Source: Muricoccus nepalensis | Lineage (GTDB): Bacteria > Pseudomonadota > Alphaproteobacteria > Acetobacterales > Acetobacteraceae | DNA length: 64,000 nucleotides | Assembly (NCBI RefSeq): GCF_006438825.1 | Contig: NZ_RCZP01000007.1 | Span: 124,001-188,000 of the forward strand | Direction of reading: 5' to 3' | Part shown: piece after piece, positions 40,904-49,260 of the stretch | Layout of the letters: each line of letters opens with the position of its first letter | Numbering within the stretch: position 1 is the stretch's first letter | Notes under the pieces: model-generated | The model's input: the letters and a program-made list of their open reading frames with translations, nothing else | The model's database searches: none | What the model was told of the DNA's origin: nothing | Program-made: the position numbers and the translations under genes

Positions 40904-41935
40904 ATGCGCCATGCCATGAGTGAGCACACGCTGCACGGGGCGCCGACGATGCAGACCGCCGGCAATCCGCGCATTAACCGGCGCATTTTCCTTTCCGCCG
41001 CGGGCGCCCTGGCCAACCCTGCCACTGGCATCGCGCAGGAGGCGAGCGGCTATCCCTCCAGGCCCATCCGGGTTGTGGTCGGCTTCGCTGCCGGCGGCTT
41101 GGCCGACATCACCGTGCGCCTGGTTGGGGAGGCGCTGTCGCAGCGCCTCGGCCAGCAGGTCGTGGTCGACAACCACCCGGGCGGGGCCGGTACGCCGGCC
41201 GCGATGGCTGCGGCCTCCGCCGCGCCCGACGGCCACACGCTGTCCATCCTGAGCACGGGCAACGCCATCAACAAAACCCTGTTCCGCAACCTGCCTTACG
41301 ACCCGCTCGCCGATTTTGTGCCGGTGTCCTGCATCGCCAACTTCGACTTGCTGCTGCTGGTCGCCGCCAATTCACGCCTTCGCAGCCTGGCCGACTTGCT
41401 CGCCGCGAAGCGCGATGGCCTCGCCATCGGTACGATCAGCCCGGGCAGCACGCAGAACCTCGCCGGAGAATGGCTGCGCGTGGCGATCGGCGCCGATGCA
41501 ACCATCGTCCCCTACCGTGCGACAGCGGACGTGCTGACGGCCGTGCAGCGCGACGACGTGCAAATTGGCTTCGAGTCCTACGCGGCGGCTCGCAGCCTTC
41601 TGGAGGGTGGCCAGCTTCGCGCCATCGGAAGCACCGGGGCCAAGCGCTCCAGCCTTCTTCCGGACGTCCCGACCCTGCAGGAAAGCGGCCTGGCTTCCTA
41701 CGCGGTGGTGGGATGGAACGCGCTGTTCGCCCCCGCCCGCACGCCCCGTCCGATCGTGGACATCCTGAACCGCCATGTTGTGGAGGTTCTCCAAACGCAG
41801 GAGGTCAAGAAGCGCCTCCTGGACCTCGGGATCGAGCCCGCTCCGGGTACGCCCGAGGCGATGGGCGAGCTCCTCCGCCGCGACGTCGCGACCTGGGCAA
41901 GTGTCATTGAGAAGGCGAACATCCAGCGCCAGTGA
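40904..41935 (+). CDS. Bug/TctC-family periplasmic receptor
   Basis: Receptor of 343 residues. The frame opens at 40835, but ATG 40904 follows GAGGAAGGGGG and leaves a shorter leader before the RINRRIFLSAAGALANPATGIAQ signal peptide (Tat-like RR). Mature start: YPSRPIRVVVGFAAGGLADI; then VDNHPGGAGTPAAMAAA and the usual C-terminal helix. The loop reads FAAGG in place of the usual F/Y-x-PGG proline, a mild deviation at the ligand site. Followed after 26 bases by another Bug receptor. Confidence 0.88.
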   Translation: MRHAMSEHTLHGAPTMQTAGNPRINRRIFLSAAGALANPATGIAQEASGYPSRPIRVVVGFAAGGLADITVRLVGEALSQRLGQQVVVDNHPGGAGTPAAMAAASAAPDGHTLSILSTGNAINKTLFRNLPYDPLADFVPVSCIANFDLLLLVAANSRLRSLADLLAAKRDGLAIGTISPGSTQNLAGEWLRVAIGADATIVPYRATADVLTAVQRDDVQIGFESYAAARSLLEGGQLRAIGSTGAKRSSLLPDVPTLQESGLASYAVVGWNALFAPARTPRPIVDILNRHVVEVLQTQEVKKRLLDLGIEPAPGTPEAMGELLRRDVATWASVIEKANIQRQ

Positions 41936-41961
41936 CGCGCTGCATCGGAGGACACCCCGAG

Positions 41962-42936
41962 ATGATCGACATCACCCTTACCCGGCGGGCTCTGGCGGGT
42001 GCAGCGGGCACCTCGCTTGCCTGGCCGGCGCGGGCTGCGGCTTATCCGGATCGGCCGATCCGGCTTGTCGTGCCATTCCCGCCGGGCGGCACCGTGGATG
42101 TCACCGCACGGCCGATCGCCGCGGCCGTATCCGAAATCCTGGGACAGCCCATCGTCATCGACAACCAGCCCGGGGCAGGAGGCAATGTCGGGACGCAACG
42201 CGTCGCGCGCGCGGCAGCGGATGGGTACACGCTGCTGTTCACGGCGCCGAACCACACCATCAACCCCGGGTTGATGCCGAACGCCGGGTTTGACGCGCAA
42301 AAGGATTTCGCGCCGATCTCCCTTTGCGCGCAGATCCCCGAGATCCTGGTCTGCCACAAGGATGCGCCGTTCCGGACCTTCCAGGAATTCGTCGCCTACG
42401 CCCGCGGTCATCCGCGCGAACTGACGTATTCCTCCGCCGGCATCGGTTCCCACCCGCATGTGACGATGGAGCTGATGCTGCACCGGCTGGGCCTGGAGGT
42501 GATGCACGTGCCCTATCGCGGCGCGGCGCCGGCCTTCACGGACCTGGTCGCAGGTCGGGTGCAGCTGAAACTGGACTCCTACGCCACCTCCGCGGCGCAG
42601 ATCGAAGCCGGGGCCATCCGCGTGCTTGCGATCGCCAGCCCGCGGCGATCCACGATGGCGCCGGACGTGCCAACGGTTGCCGAGATGGGCCTGCCCGGCT
42701 TCGAGGGCATTCTGTGGATGGGCTACCTTGCGCCCGCTGGTATCCCGTCCGAGGTCGTGGGCCGCCTTGCAAAGGCGGTGCAGGAGGCCGTGAGAGCTCC
42801 CGCGCTCGGGAAGGTGCTTGCCCAACAAGGGGCCGAGGTCGTGGGCAGCAGCCCCGAAGCCTTCGCCGCCAGGATCGCGCAGGAAATCCCGCAATGGCGG
42901 GACGTGATCCGCGACGCGAACATCCGCCCGGAGTAG
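41962..42936 (+). CDS. Bug/TctC-family periplasmic receptor
   Basis: Receptor of 324 residues. Signal peptide LTRRALAGAAGTSLAWPARA, then YPDRPIRLVVPFPPGGTVDV, VIDNQPGAGGNVGTQRVAR, and LMLHRLGLEVMHVPYRGAAP. ATG 41962 is chosen over an in-frame ATG at 41932 because it opens the signal peptide region directly. It is 26 bases after another receptor and 4 bases before an amidohydrolase gene, so receptor and enzyme probably handle the same acid. Confidence 0.92.
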   Translation: MIDITLTRRALAGAAGTSLAWPARAAAYPDRPIRLVVPFPPGGTVDVTARPIAAAVSEILGQPIVIDNQPGAGGNVGTQRVARAAADGYTLLFTAPNHTINPGLMPNAGFDAQKDFAPISLCAQIPEILVCHKDAPFRTFQEFVAYARGHPRELTYSSAGIGSHPHVTMELMLHRLGLEVMHVPYRGAAPAFTDLVAGRVQLKLDSYATSAAQIEAGAIRVLAIASPRRSTMAPDVPTVAEMGLPGFEGILWMGYLAPAGIPSEVVGRLAKAVQEAVRAPALGKVLAQQGAEVVGSSPEAFAARIAQEIPQWRDVIRDANIRPE

Positions 42937-42940
42937 ACCG

Positions 42941-43825
42941 ATGACCCCGCCGCTGACGCCACCGCCCGATCCAAACCCGCGAGCGCCACGGCTGCGCTGC
43001 CCGCCCGGCTCCGTCGATTGTCAGATCCATCTCTTCGGGCCTGCGACCGAGTACCCCTTCGATCCCGGCAGCAAATACGTGTCCGAGGACAGGCTGCCGG
43101 AGGAATCGATCCGTATCCAGGATACACTTGGCCTGGACCACGCCGTGATCGTCAGCGGCGGGGGCTACGGGATGGACACCCGGCACCTCTGCGACACCCT
43201 GCAGCGCTTCCCCGACCGCTTTCGTGGGGTGGCCCTGTTGCCCGGCGACACGCAGCCGGCGGAGATGGAGCGTTTGCACGGTCTGGGCGTGCGCGGGACG
43301 CGCTTCGTCAGCCCGCGGCACGGCACACACCTTCCGCAGATTTCCGAACGCGTCGCTGCCATGGCGGCCGATCTTGGCTGGGTCATCCAATTCTATCCGG
43401 GCCAGGGTGAACTGGAGAGCTTCGCTGACCGATTGCTAGACCTGCCGGGACAGATCGTGCTCGACCACTTCGCGGCCATTCCGGCGGCGGGCGGCACGGA
43501 GCAGGCCGCGTTCACGACCTTGCTGCGGATGCTCGACACCGGGCGGGTCTGGGTGCGGGTATCGGGCCCCATGCGCTGCACGAAGGAGGACTTCCCCTAT
43601 CCGTCCGTGACGCCGATCGCCAAGGCGCTCGTCGCGCATGCGCCGGAACGCCTGGTGTGGGGGTCGGACTGGCCGCACGTCAACATGGCGGGCCGGGTCA
43701 TGCCCAATGACGGCGATCTGCTCGACCTCTTGCTGGAATGGGTGCCCGACGAGGCGGTGCGCAACCGTATCCTGTCGGACCAGGCGCGAGAGCTGTACGA
43801 CTTTCCGGCACCAGCCTCACGGTAG
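42941..43825 (+). CDS. amidohydrolase-family lactonase, LigI-like
   Basis: TIM-barrel amidohydrolase (family 2) of 294 residues, resembling 2-pyrone-4,6-dicarboxylate lactonase LigI: DCQIHLFGPATEYPF-type start, a YVSEDRLP segment, IVLDHFAA and the C-terminal WGSDWPH aspartate. Residues 26-30 read D-C-Q-I-H, so the first histidine of the HxH pair is glutamine (Q28). LigI-type members work without metal, so activity may be kept. It follows two Bug receptor genes by 4 bases; an imported lactone or cyclic dicarboxylate is plausible. Confidence 0.87.
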   Translation: MTPPLTPPPDPNPRAPRLRCPPGSVDCQIHLFGPATEYPFDPGSKYVSEDRLPEESIRIQDTLGLDHAVIVSGGGYGMDTRHLCDTLQRFPDRFRGVALLPGDTQPAEMERLHGLGVRGTRFVSPRHGTHLPQISERVAAMAADLGWVIQFYPGQGELESFADRLLDLPGQIVLDHFAAIPAAGGTEQAAFTTLLRMLDTGRVWVRVSGPMRCTKEDFPYPSVTPIAKALVAHAPERLVWGSDWPHVNMAGRVMPNDGDLLDLLLEWVPDEAVRNRILSDQARELYDFPAPASR

Positions 43826-43873
43826 CGCCAGCGACTCTCCCGCGCGGCACCGTCTGTGTGAGCCCGGAAGGCG

Positions 43874-44677
43874 TCAGTCGCTGAAGTACAGGCGGAGTGG
43901 CGTCTCGCCGGCGATTTGCTGGCGCACCCGCTCGTCCTGCACCCAGTCGGCCAGCGTGGCGACCGCATCGGCGTAGGTCACGCGGTCCTCGAAGGCGGCA
44001 AAGGGCCAGTCGCTTCCCCAGACAAGGCGCTCGCCCCCGGCCACGCGGAGCAGGGCCGCCGCGTAGTCGCGTGCCGCCTGCGCGGACGGCATGCGGTAGC
44101 CCGCGGAGATCTTCACCCATGTGTTGCCCCGCTCCACGGCGGCCAGCATGGCCTTGAAGCCGGGCGCGTTCACCCCTTGGCCAGGGTCAGGTCGACCGAA
44201 ATGGTCGATCACGAGCTTCACGCCCGCCGCTTCCGTCCCCTCGATCACCGCCGGCAGGTCATGGCTCTCGGCGAGGACGTGCACGTGCCAGTTCAGGTCA
44301 CGCACCCGGCGCAACAGCCGCTGGTACTCGGGCGACTTCAGGTCGGGCGGGCTTGCGACATGCCGGTAGAAGATCCGGACGCCGACGATGCCGTCCTCCT
44401 TCATCCTCTCCATGCGATAGAAATCCGCGTCGGGCGACAGGATGACGGTGCCTCGCAGGCGCTTGTGCCGACGCGTCGCCCGGATCGTGTAGTCGTTGTA
44501 TTCCCCGTACATGCTCGCCGCCGCGATGACGCCGAACGTGACCCCGTGCTTGTCCATGACCTCGAGGAACCCCTCCGGCGTCGCGTCGAAGGGTGGCTGA
44601 TGCCAGGCGCTGGCCACGCGCGGCATGTCGGTGGTGTAGAGATGGAAGTGGCAGTCGATGATCGGGTGTGTGGTCAT
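43874..44677 (-). CDS. amidohydrolase family 2 (LigI/ACMSD-like TIM barrel)
   Basis: Hydrolase or lactonase of 267 residues. The HxH pair is intact (H10, H12 in DCHFHLY), and KLVIDHFGRPDPG and WGSDWPF supply the other active-site residues. ATG 44677 starts directly before the first barrel strand; an upstream ATG at 44731 would add 18 low-complexity residues. It is convergent with the other amidohydrolase. Length and motifs fit lactonases of aromatic or sugar-acid pathways; substrate unknown. Confidence 0.87.
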   Translation of the reverse strand: MTTHPIIDCHFHLYTTDMPRVASAWHQPPFDATPEGFLEVMDKHGVTFGVIAAASMYGEYNDYTIRATRRHKRLRGTVILSPDADFYRMERMKEDGIVGVRIFYRHVASPPDLKSPEYQRLLRRVRDLNWHVHVLAESHDLPAVIEGTEAAGVKLVIDHFGRPDPGQGVNAPGFKAMLAAVERGNTWVKISAGYRMPSAQAARDYAAALLRVAGGERLVWGSDWPFAAFEDRVTYADAVATLADWVQDERVRQQIAGETPLRLYFSD

Positions 44678-44825
44678 GCGCGTCGGGCGTTGCCCCTCCC
44701 AGCGGGTGCCGGCGTCGCGGGCCGCGTGCAACCTGGGGTTCGTTCAGTCAGGCCGGTGAGCATCAAGGCGATCTCGATGGCGAACACCCCGTCCTGCCGG
44801 ACGGCCGGAAGCCCTGCCTCGCGCA

Positions 44826-46049
44826 TCAGTCGACAAGGGCCTGATAGGTCAGCACGCGCAGCTCCCGCCGGATGGGGTAGGTGGAGGAAGGCATGAGTTG
44901 CGTGAGCAGGATAACGGCCATCTCCTCCGCCGGGTCGATCCAGAACGCGGTGCTCGCGGCGCCACCCCAGGCATACTCGCCGGGCGTGCCGAGCACCTGG
45001 GCCCGGGCGGGATCGAGCATGACGGAGAAACCGAGGCCGAAGCCGATGCCCTCGTAGCTGGACTCGCTGAAGCGCGGCTGCCCCATGGCGGCCATGTCTC
45101 CGCCCAGGTGGTTGGCCGTCATCAGCTCGACGGTCTTGCGGCCCAGCAGGCGCACGCCGTCCAACTCGCCCTTGTTCAGCATCATCTGGCAGAAGCGAAG
45201 GTAATCCCCGGCCGTGGAGCACAGGCCGCCGCCGCCGGAGCAGATGGCGCGCGGCGCGGCAAAGCGGCTGCTGGCGGGGTCGTCGATCAGCGTCAGCGCG
45301 CCATCAGGGCCGCGGCCGTAATTGGCGGCGAAGCGGGCCACCTTCTCGGCCGGCACGTGGAAGCCGGTGTCCACCATACCGAGCGGGCCGATGACCCGCT
45401 CCTGCAGGAAGTCGCCGAAGGGCTGGCCGGCGATCACCGCGACGAGATGGCCGAGCACGTCGGTGGCGATGCTGTAGTTCCAGGCGGTGCCGGGCTGCGC
45501 CAGCAAGGGCAGGCGCGCGGCACGTTCCACGACCTCGGCGAGCGTGGCATCGGAGGTCTGGAAGTCCACGCCCTCGGAGCGGTACAGCCCATCGACCAGG
45601 GTCGATTCCATGAAGCCGTAGGTCAGGCCGGAGGTGTGGGTCAGCAGGTCACGGAAGGTGATGTCGCGCACCGCGGGCACGGTCTCGACCTTGCCGCGGG
45701 TGCCGCCGGTGAGGACGCGCTGGTTGGCGAAGCACGGCAGGAAGCGGGTGATCGGGTCATCGAGCTGGAAACGACCCTCCTCGTAGAGCATCATGATGGC
45801 GACGCTCGTGAGGGGCTTGGTCATCGAGTAGATGCGGACGATCGTGCTCTCCGCCATCGCCGTGCCGCGCTCCCGGTCGGCGAGGCCGGTGCAGCGGCGG
45901 TAAGCGACGCAGCCACGCCGCGCGACCGTCACGCTCAACCCGGCGAGCTTGCCGTCGCCGACGAGCCGATCCATCCAGCCATCGATGCGGGCAAGGCGCT
46001 CCGCGGAAAGGCCGGCCGCCACGGCTTCGGCTCGCACGGTCACGTCCAT
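44826..46049 (-). CDS. serine hydrolase of the class C beta-lactamase/esterase fold
   Basis: Enzyme of 407 residues. Nucleophile S75 and K78 are in YSMTKP; the tyrosine of the second motif is in AWNYSIATDVLG; further family blocks are FRDLLTHTSGLTYGF and YAWGGAASTAFWIDP. No convincing signal peptide, so it is probably a cytoplasmic esterase of the EstB type rather than a drug-degrading beta-lactamase. ATG 46049 is chosen over 46217 because the extra part is not family-like. It lies 148 bases upstream of the amidohydrolase on the same strand and may be co-transcribed with it. Confidence 0.88.
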   Translation of the reverse strand: MDVTVRAEAVAAGLSAERLARIDGWMDRLVGDGKLAGLSVTVARRGCVAYRRCTGLADRERGTAMAESTIVRIYSMTKPLTSVAIMMLYEEGRFQLDDPITRFLPCFANQRVLTGGTRGKVETVPAVRDITFRDLLTHTSGLTYGFMESTLVDGLYRSEGVDFQTSDATLAEVVERAARLPLLAQPGTAWNYSIATDVLGHLVAVIAGQPFGDFLQERVIGPLGMVDTGFHVPAEKVARFAANYGRGPDGALTLIDDPASSRFAAPRAICSGGGGLCSTAGDYLRFCQMMLNKGELDGVRLLGRKTVELMTANHLGGDMAAMGQPRFSESSYEGIGFGLGFSVMLDPARAQVLGTPGEYAWGGAASTAFWIDPAEEMAVILLTQLMPSSTYPIRRELRVLTYQALVD

Positions 46050-46444
46050 CAAGAATGCCCCCACTGCCCCGACCGGAGCATTCTGCGACCATCCCAAGCA
46101 TCCTGACAAATCCCGACCCAGGAAGGCTGGTCTGGAACGCACAGCCCCGGGGGTGTGCACCACCCCGCAACGGCCCTTGGTCGGTGGCGAACAGGAAGCG
46201 GCGACACGGACGTTCACGGGAACACGGGAACGGCCAGGAAAGCATCCAAGGCGCCGTCAGGATCGGCTGCCGCCCGCGGCTCTCGCCTCACCGGATCCCG
46301 CCAAGTGTCTCAACGACCGCGGGCGGTACAAAGCGTCAGGACACCCTTGCGGCGAACCGTGGCAAAGGTGGTTGCCAGGAGGCACGCCCGGCAGGACGAT
46401 CCGCCACCGGCGGCGCTGCCGGCGGGATCATGGAAGGGCTTCTG
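46050..46444. other. divergent intergenic region, no gene seen
   Basis: A 395-base gap between the leftward serine hydrolase and the rightward peptide-type receptor. Open frames here have no ribosome site or family features. Near its right end is the receptor ribosome site GGAAGGG (46432-46438). No clear promoter or operator palindrome was found. Confidence 0.6.
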
Positions 46445-47980
46445 ATGCGAACACCCCCAAGGCTCTTCCGGCCCTTCCTGCTTGCCGCTGCTCTGGCTTC
46501 CGGCGCGGTGGCCCCCTTCACCCCGGCGCAGGGCGCAATGGTGCTGAACGTCGGCCTGGCCGGCGATCCAGGCCCTCTCGATCCCGCGCAGAGCGGCAAC
46601 TTCATCGACCGCAACGTCTTTGCCGCGATCTGCGACAAGCTCATCGATACCGACGCCGACATGAACTACGTGCCGCAGCTCGCGACGCGCTGGGAATGGT
46701 CGGACGACCAGCGCGTCCTGACCCTCCACCTACGGGAGGGCGTGCGGTTCCAGGACGGCACGGCCTTCGACGCCGAGGCCGCGAAGGTCAACCTGGACCG
46801 TTACAGGACCCTCCCGCGCAGCCTTCGCCGGGCCGAGCTGGCGGCCCTCGAGGCGGTGGAGGTGACGGGGCCCTTCACGCTGCGCCTCCGCCTCCAGGCG
46901 CCCTCCGCGCCCCTGCTGGCCGCCCTCGCGGACCGCTCGGGCATGATGCTCTCGCCGGCCGCGATCCAGCAGCGCGGCGAGGCGATTGGCCAGCGCCCCG
47001 TCTGCGCCGGGCCCTTCTCCTTCACCGAGCGCGTGGCGCAGGACCGGATCGTGGTGGACCGGTTTGACGGCTACTGGAACGCCGCCGCCATCTCGATCGA
47101 CCGGATCGTGTACCGGCCCATCACCGACAGCACGGTGCGGCTGCTCAACCTGCGGTCCGGGAGCTTGCAGATCGTCGACCAGGTCGCGCCGACGGATGTG
47201 GCGGAGGTGCAGTCGAACCGCCGCCTCCGGCTCGCCCGGCATGTCGCGGCCGCCTACCGCACCCTGCAGTTCAACGTCGCGCACGGCCCGCGCGCGGAAA
47301 CGCCGCTGGGCCGCGATCCGCGCGTGCGGCAGGCCTTCGAGAAGGCGATCGACCGGGAGGCCATCAACCAGGTCGTGTTCAACGGGCTGTTCGTGGCCAG
47401 CAACCAGACCGAGGCGCCCGGCAGCCGCTACTGGAACCCCGATCATCCCGTGGGCGGCGCGGACCTCGCGGCAGCCCGGGCCCTGCTGCGCCAGGCAGGG
47501 ATCACGCGCGTTCCCTTCACGCTGCAACTGGCGAACACGCCGGTGGACGGGCAGATTGGCGAGGTCATCCAGTCGATGGCGCGGGACGCCGGCTTCGACG
47601 TTCGGCTGGAGCAGGTGGAATCCAACGCCGGAACCCAGAAGAACCAGGCCGGCGACTTCGACGCCGCTCTGCTGACCTGGAGCGGGCGGTCCGATCCGGA
47701 CGCCAACCTCTCCATCTGGTTCGCCTGCAACGGGCCCTTCAACTTCGGCCGGTACTGCAACCCGCGGATGGAGGCGCTGCTGGGCGAGGCGCGCGGGCTG
47801 GCCGATCCGGCCCGGCGCGCCCCGCTGTACCGGCAGGTGGTGGACCTCTACCGCGGCGATGCGCCGCACGTGATCCTGTACCACTACACATGGCTCTGGG
47901 GGCTGAGCGAGCGGGTGGAGGGCTTCGTGCCCAACGCGGACGGGCTGATCCGCGTGCAGGGCCTGCGCCTCCGGCCCTGA
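46445..47980 (+). CDS. peptide/nickel-type ABC solute-binding protein (family 5)
   Basis: DppA/OppA-type receptor of 511 residues. The start ATG 46445 has GGAAGGG 6 bases upstream; an in-frame ATG at 46430 is the alternative. Signal peptide RLFRPFLLAAALASGAVAPF, cut near PAQGA. Mature motifs: GLAGDPGPLDPAQSG, LATRWEWSDDQRVLTLHLREGVRFQDG-type core (LHLREGVRFQDG), GPFSFTE and ACNGPFNFGRYCNPRMEAL. No permease or ATPase adjoins it. The Dpp importer at 59885-63830 could use it, but a distant partner is equally possible. Confidence 0.9.
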   Translation: MRTPPRLFRPFLLAAALASGAVAPFTPAQGAMVLNVGLAGDPGPLDPAQSGNFIDRNVFAAICDKLIDTDADMNYVPQLATRWEWSDDQRVLTLHLREGVRFQDGTAFDAEAAKVNLDRYRTLPRSLRRAELAALEAVEVTGPFTLRLRLQAPSAPLLAALADRSGMMLSPAAIQQRGEAIGQRPVCAGPFSFTERVAQDRIVVDRFDGYWNAAAISIDRIVYRPITDSTVRLLNLRSGSLQIVDQVAPTDVAEVQSNRRLRLARHVAAAYRTLQFNVAHGPRAETPLGRDPRVRQAFEKAIDREAINQVVFNGLFVASNQTEAPGSRYWNPDHPVGGADLAAARALLRQAGITRVPFTLQLANTPVDGQIGEVIQSMARDAGFDVRLEQVESNAGTQKNQAGDFDAALLTWSGRSDPDANLSIWFACNGPFNFGRYCNPRMEALLGEARGLADPARRAPLYRQVVDLYRGDAPHVILYHYTWLWGLSERVEGFVPNADGLIRVQGLRLRP

Positions 47981-48296
47981 CGCCCGCGGCGCCCTCCGGG
48001 GCATCCTGGCCGGATCGAGAGGAAGGGCCGCGGCGTCGACAGGTGGCCGGGCCTGTCTCTTCCGGTCAGCGGTGACACGGTCCGGCCAGGCGTTGGGCAA
48101 CGCCCCAGCCGTGCCCCGGCTCGGCGCTGCCGTCATGCGCCTCGTCGCACCGTGCCCGTGCGAGGCCTGCCGGCTACTGAAGGAGCGCTGCGATGTTGGT
48201 GGCCGTCCTGCCAGGCCTGTGGCCAAGGGCCTCGGAGGCCCTCTCCCCGGCAAGGCGGAGGGCCGTGGACGTGTCGACGCCACGGGGCAGGCCGGG
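47981..48296. other. convergent intergenic region, no supported gene
   Basis: A 316-base gap between the peptide-type receptor and the EamA transporter, which face each other. On the minus strand the EamA frame continues past its TAG for 40 codons to another TAG at 48174-48176. That stretch reads plausibly but has no start and no family match I recognise, so it is left unannotated. Confidence 0.5.
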
Positions 48297-49199
48297 CTAG
48301 GGCCGTCCCGCGGGCTTGAGCACCTGCGCCAGCACCCCGCCGCCGATGACAAGGAGGGCCCCCAGCAGGCTCCCAAGCGTCGGCGTGGCGTGCAGGAGGA
48401 GGGCGTCGAGCGCCATGGCCCAGAGCAGCCCCGAGAACTGCCAAGGCGCCAGGCGCGACGCCTCGCCCCGGTGCAGGGCCGCCGCGATGCTCGCCAGCGC
48501 GGCCGTCTGGACGCCGGTCACCACCAAGACCAGCCCGGCCGAAACGAGGCCGACGGCGTGCCAATCGGCCGCGACCGGCACGGCCAGCAGGACGACCCCG
48601 ACGAGGGCGACCTGCACGATCGTGTCGAGCGTGGTGGCCTCCTCGCGCAGGCGCCGGATGAGGATCTGGTAGACGGCGTAGGTGAGCGCGCCCGCGAAGG
48701 CCGCCGCGATGCCGGGCAGGCTTGCCTCCCCGCCCGGCTTCACGATCAGCAGCATGCCGACGAAGCCGACCAGGGTCCCGAACCACCGGCCGAGCGAGAC
48801 CCTCTCGCGCAGGAAGAGGCCGCCGAGCAGGGCGAGCAGCAGCGGCGCGGTGAAGCCGAGGGCCGACGCGGCGGTGACGGACAGGAGGGTGTAGGCGAGC
48901 ACCGCCAGCACGTTCGAGACAACGAGGGTCGCCGCCGCCGCCCTCTGCTCCCACGCCTTCTCCGGCCGCAGCAGGCGGCGCCACGTCATCCGGTTCCCCG
49001 GCCAGGCGGTCGCGGAGAGACTGACCACGAGGATCACGACGCAGCGCAGGAAGGTGACCTGCAAGGGGGTCAGGCCATGATCCGTGACCAGGCTCTTGGA
49101 GAGCGCGTAGCCGAGGACGTAGAGCAGCCCCGAAAGAATCGTGAGCCCGATGGCCGCCGACGTCATCGAGCCCGGCGGGGCTTCCGGGGCGTCCTTCAC
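48297..49199 (-). CDS. EamA/DMT-family transporter
   Basis: Inner-membrane transporter of 300 residues with ten predicted helices in two EamA repeats (first repeat from LTILSGLLYVLGYALSK, second from AALAGALTYAVYQILIRR-like, reading FAGALTYAVYQIL). GTG 49199 is used; GTG/ATG choice is uncertain because ATG 49166 (product MTSAAIGL) begins nearer the first helix, and neither has a good ribosome site. Family members export amino acids or metabolites. It is followed on the same strand upstream by a class V aminotransferase gene, 61 bases away, with which it may form an operon. Confidence 0.87.
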   Translation of the reverse strand: MKDAPEAPPGSMTSAAIGLTILSGLLYVLGYALSKSLVTDHGLTPLQVTFLRCVVILVVSLSATAWPGNRMTWRRLLRPEKAWEQRAAAATLVVSNVLAVLAYTLLSVTAASALGFTAPLLLALLGGLFLRERVSLGRWFGTLVGFVGMLLIVKPGGEASLPGIAAAFAGALTYAVYQILIRRLREEATTLDTIVQVALVGVVLLAVPVAADWHAVGLVSAGLVLVVTGVQTAALASIAAALHRGEASRLAPWQFSGLLWAMALDALLLHATPTLGSLLGALLVIGGGVLAQVLKPAGRP

Positions 49200-49260
49200 G
49201 TCCGAACCGCCCTCGAGCGTCGGAGCCGACCCGGCGCCCCTCCCCCGCGCACCGCCACGC

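Noticed and set aside
44826-46049. Antibiotic-resistance beta-lactamase
   Set aside because: It has the S-x-x-K fold motif but no convincing signal peptide and an EstB-like AWNYS block, so an esterase-type serine hydrolase is the better call.
48174-48296. In-frame continuation of the EamA frame past its TAG for 40 codons, reading like protein
   Set aside because: No start codon or ribosome site, no recognised family, and several rare AGG codons. Stop-codon readthrough or a remnant gene cannot be supported from this alone.
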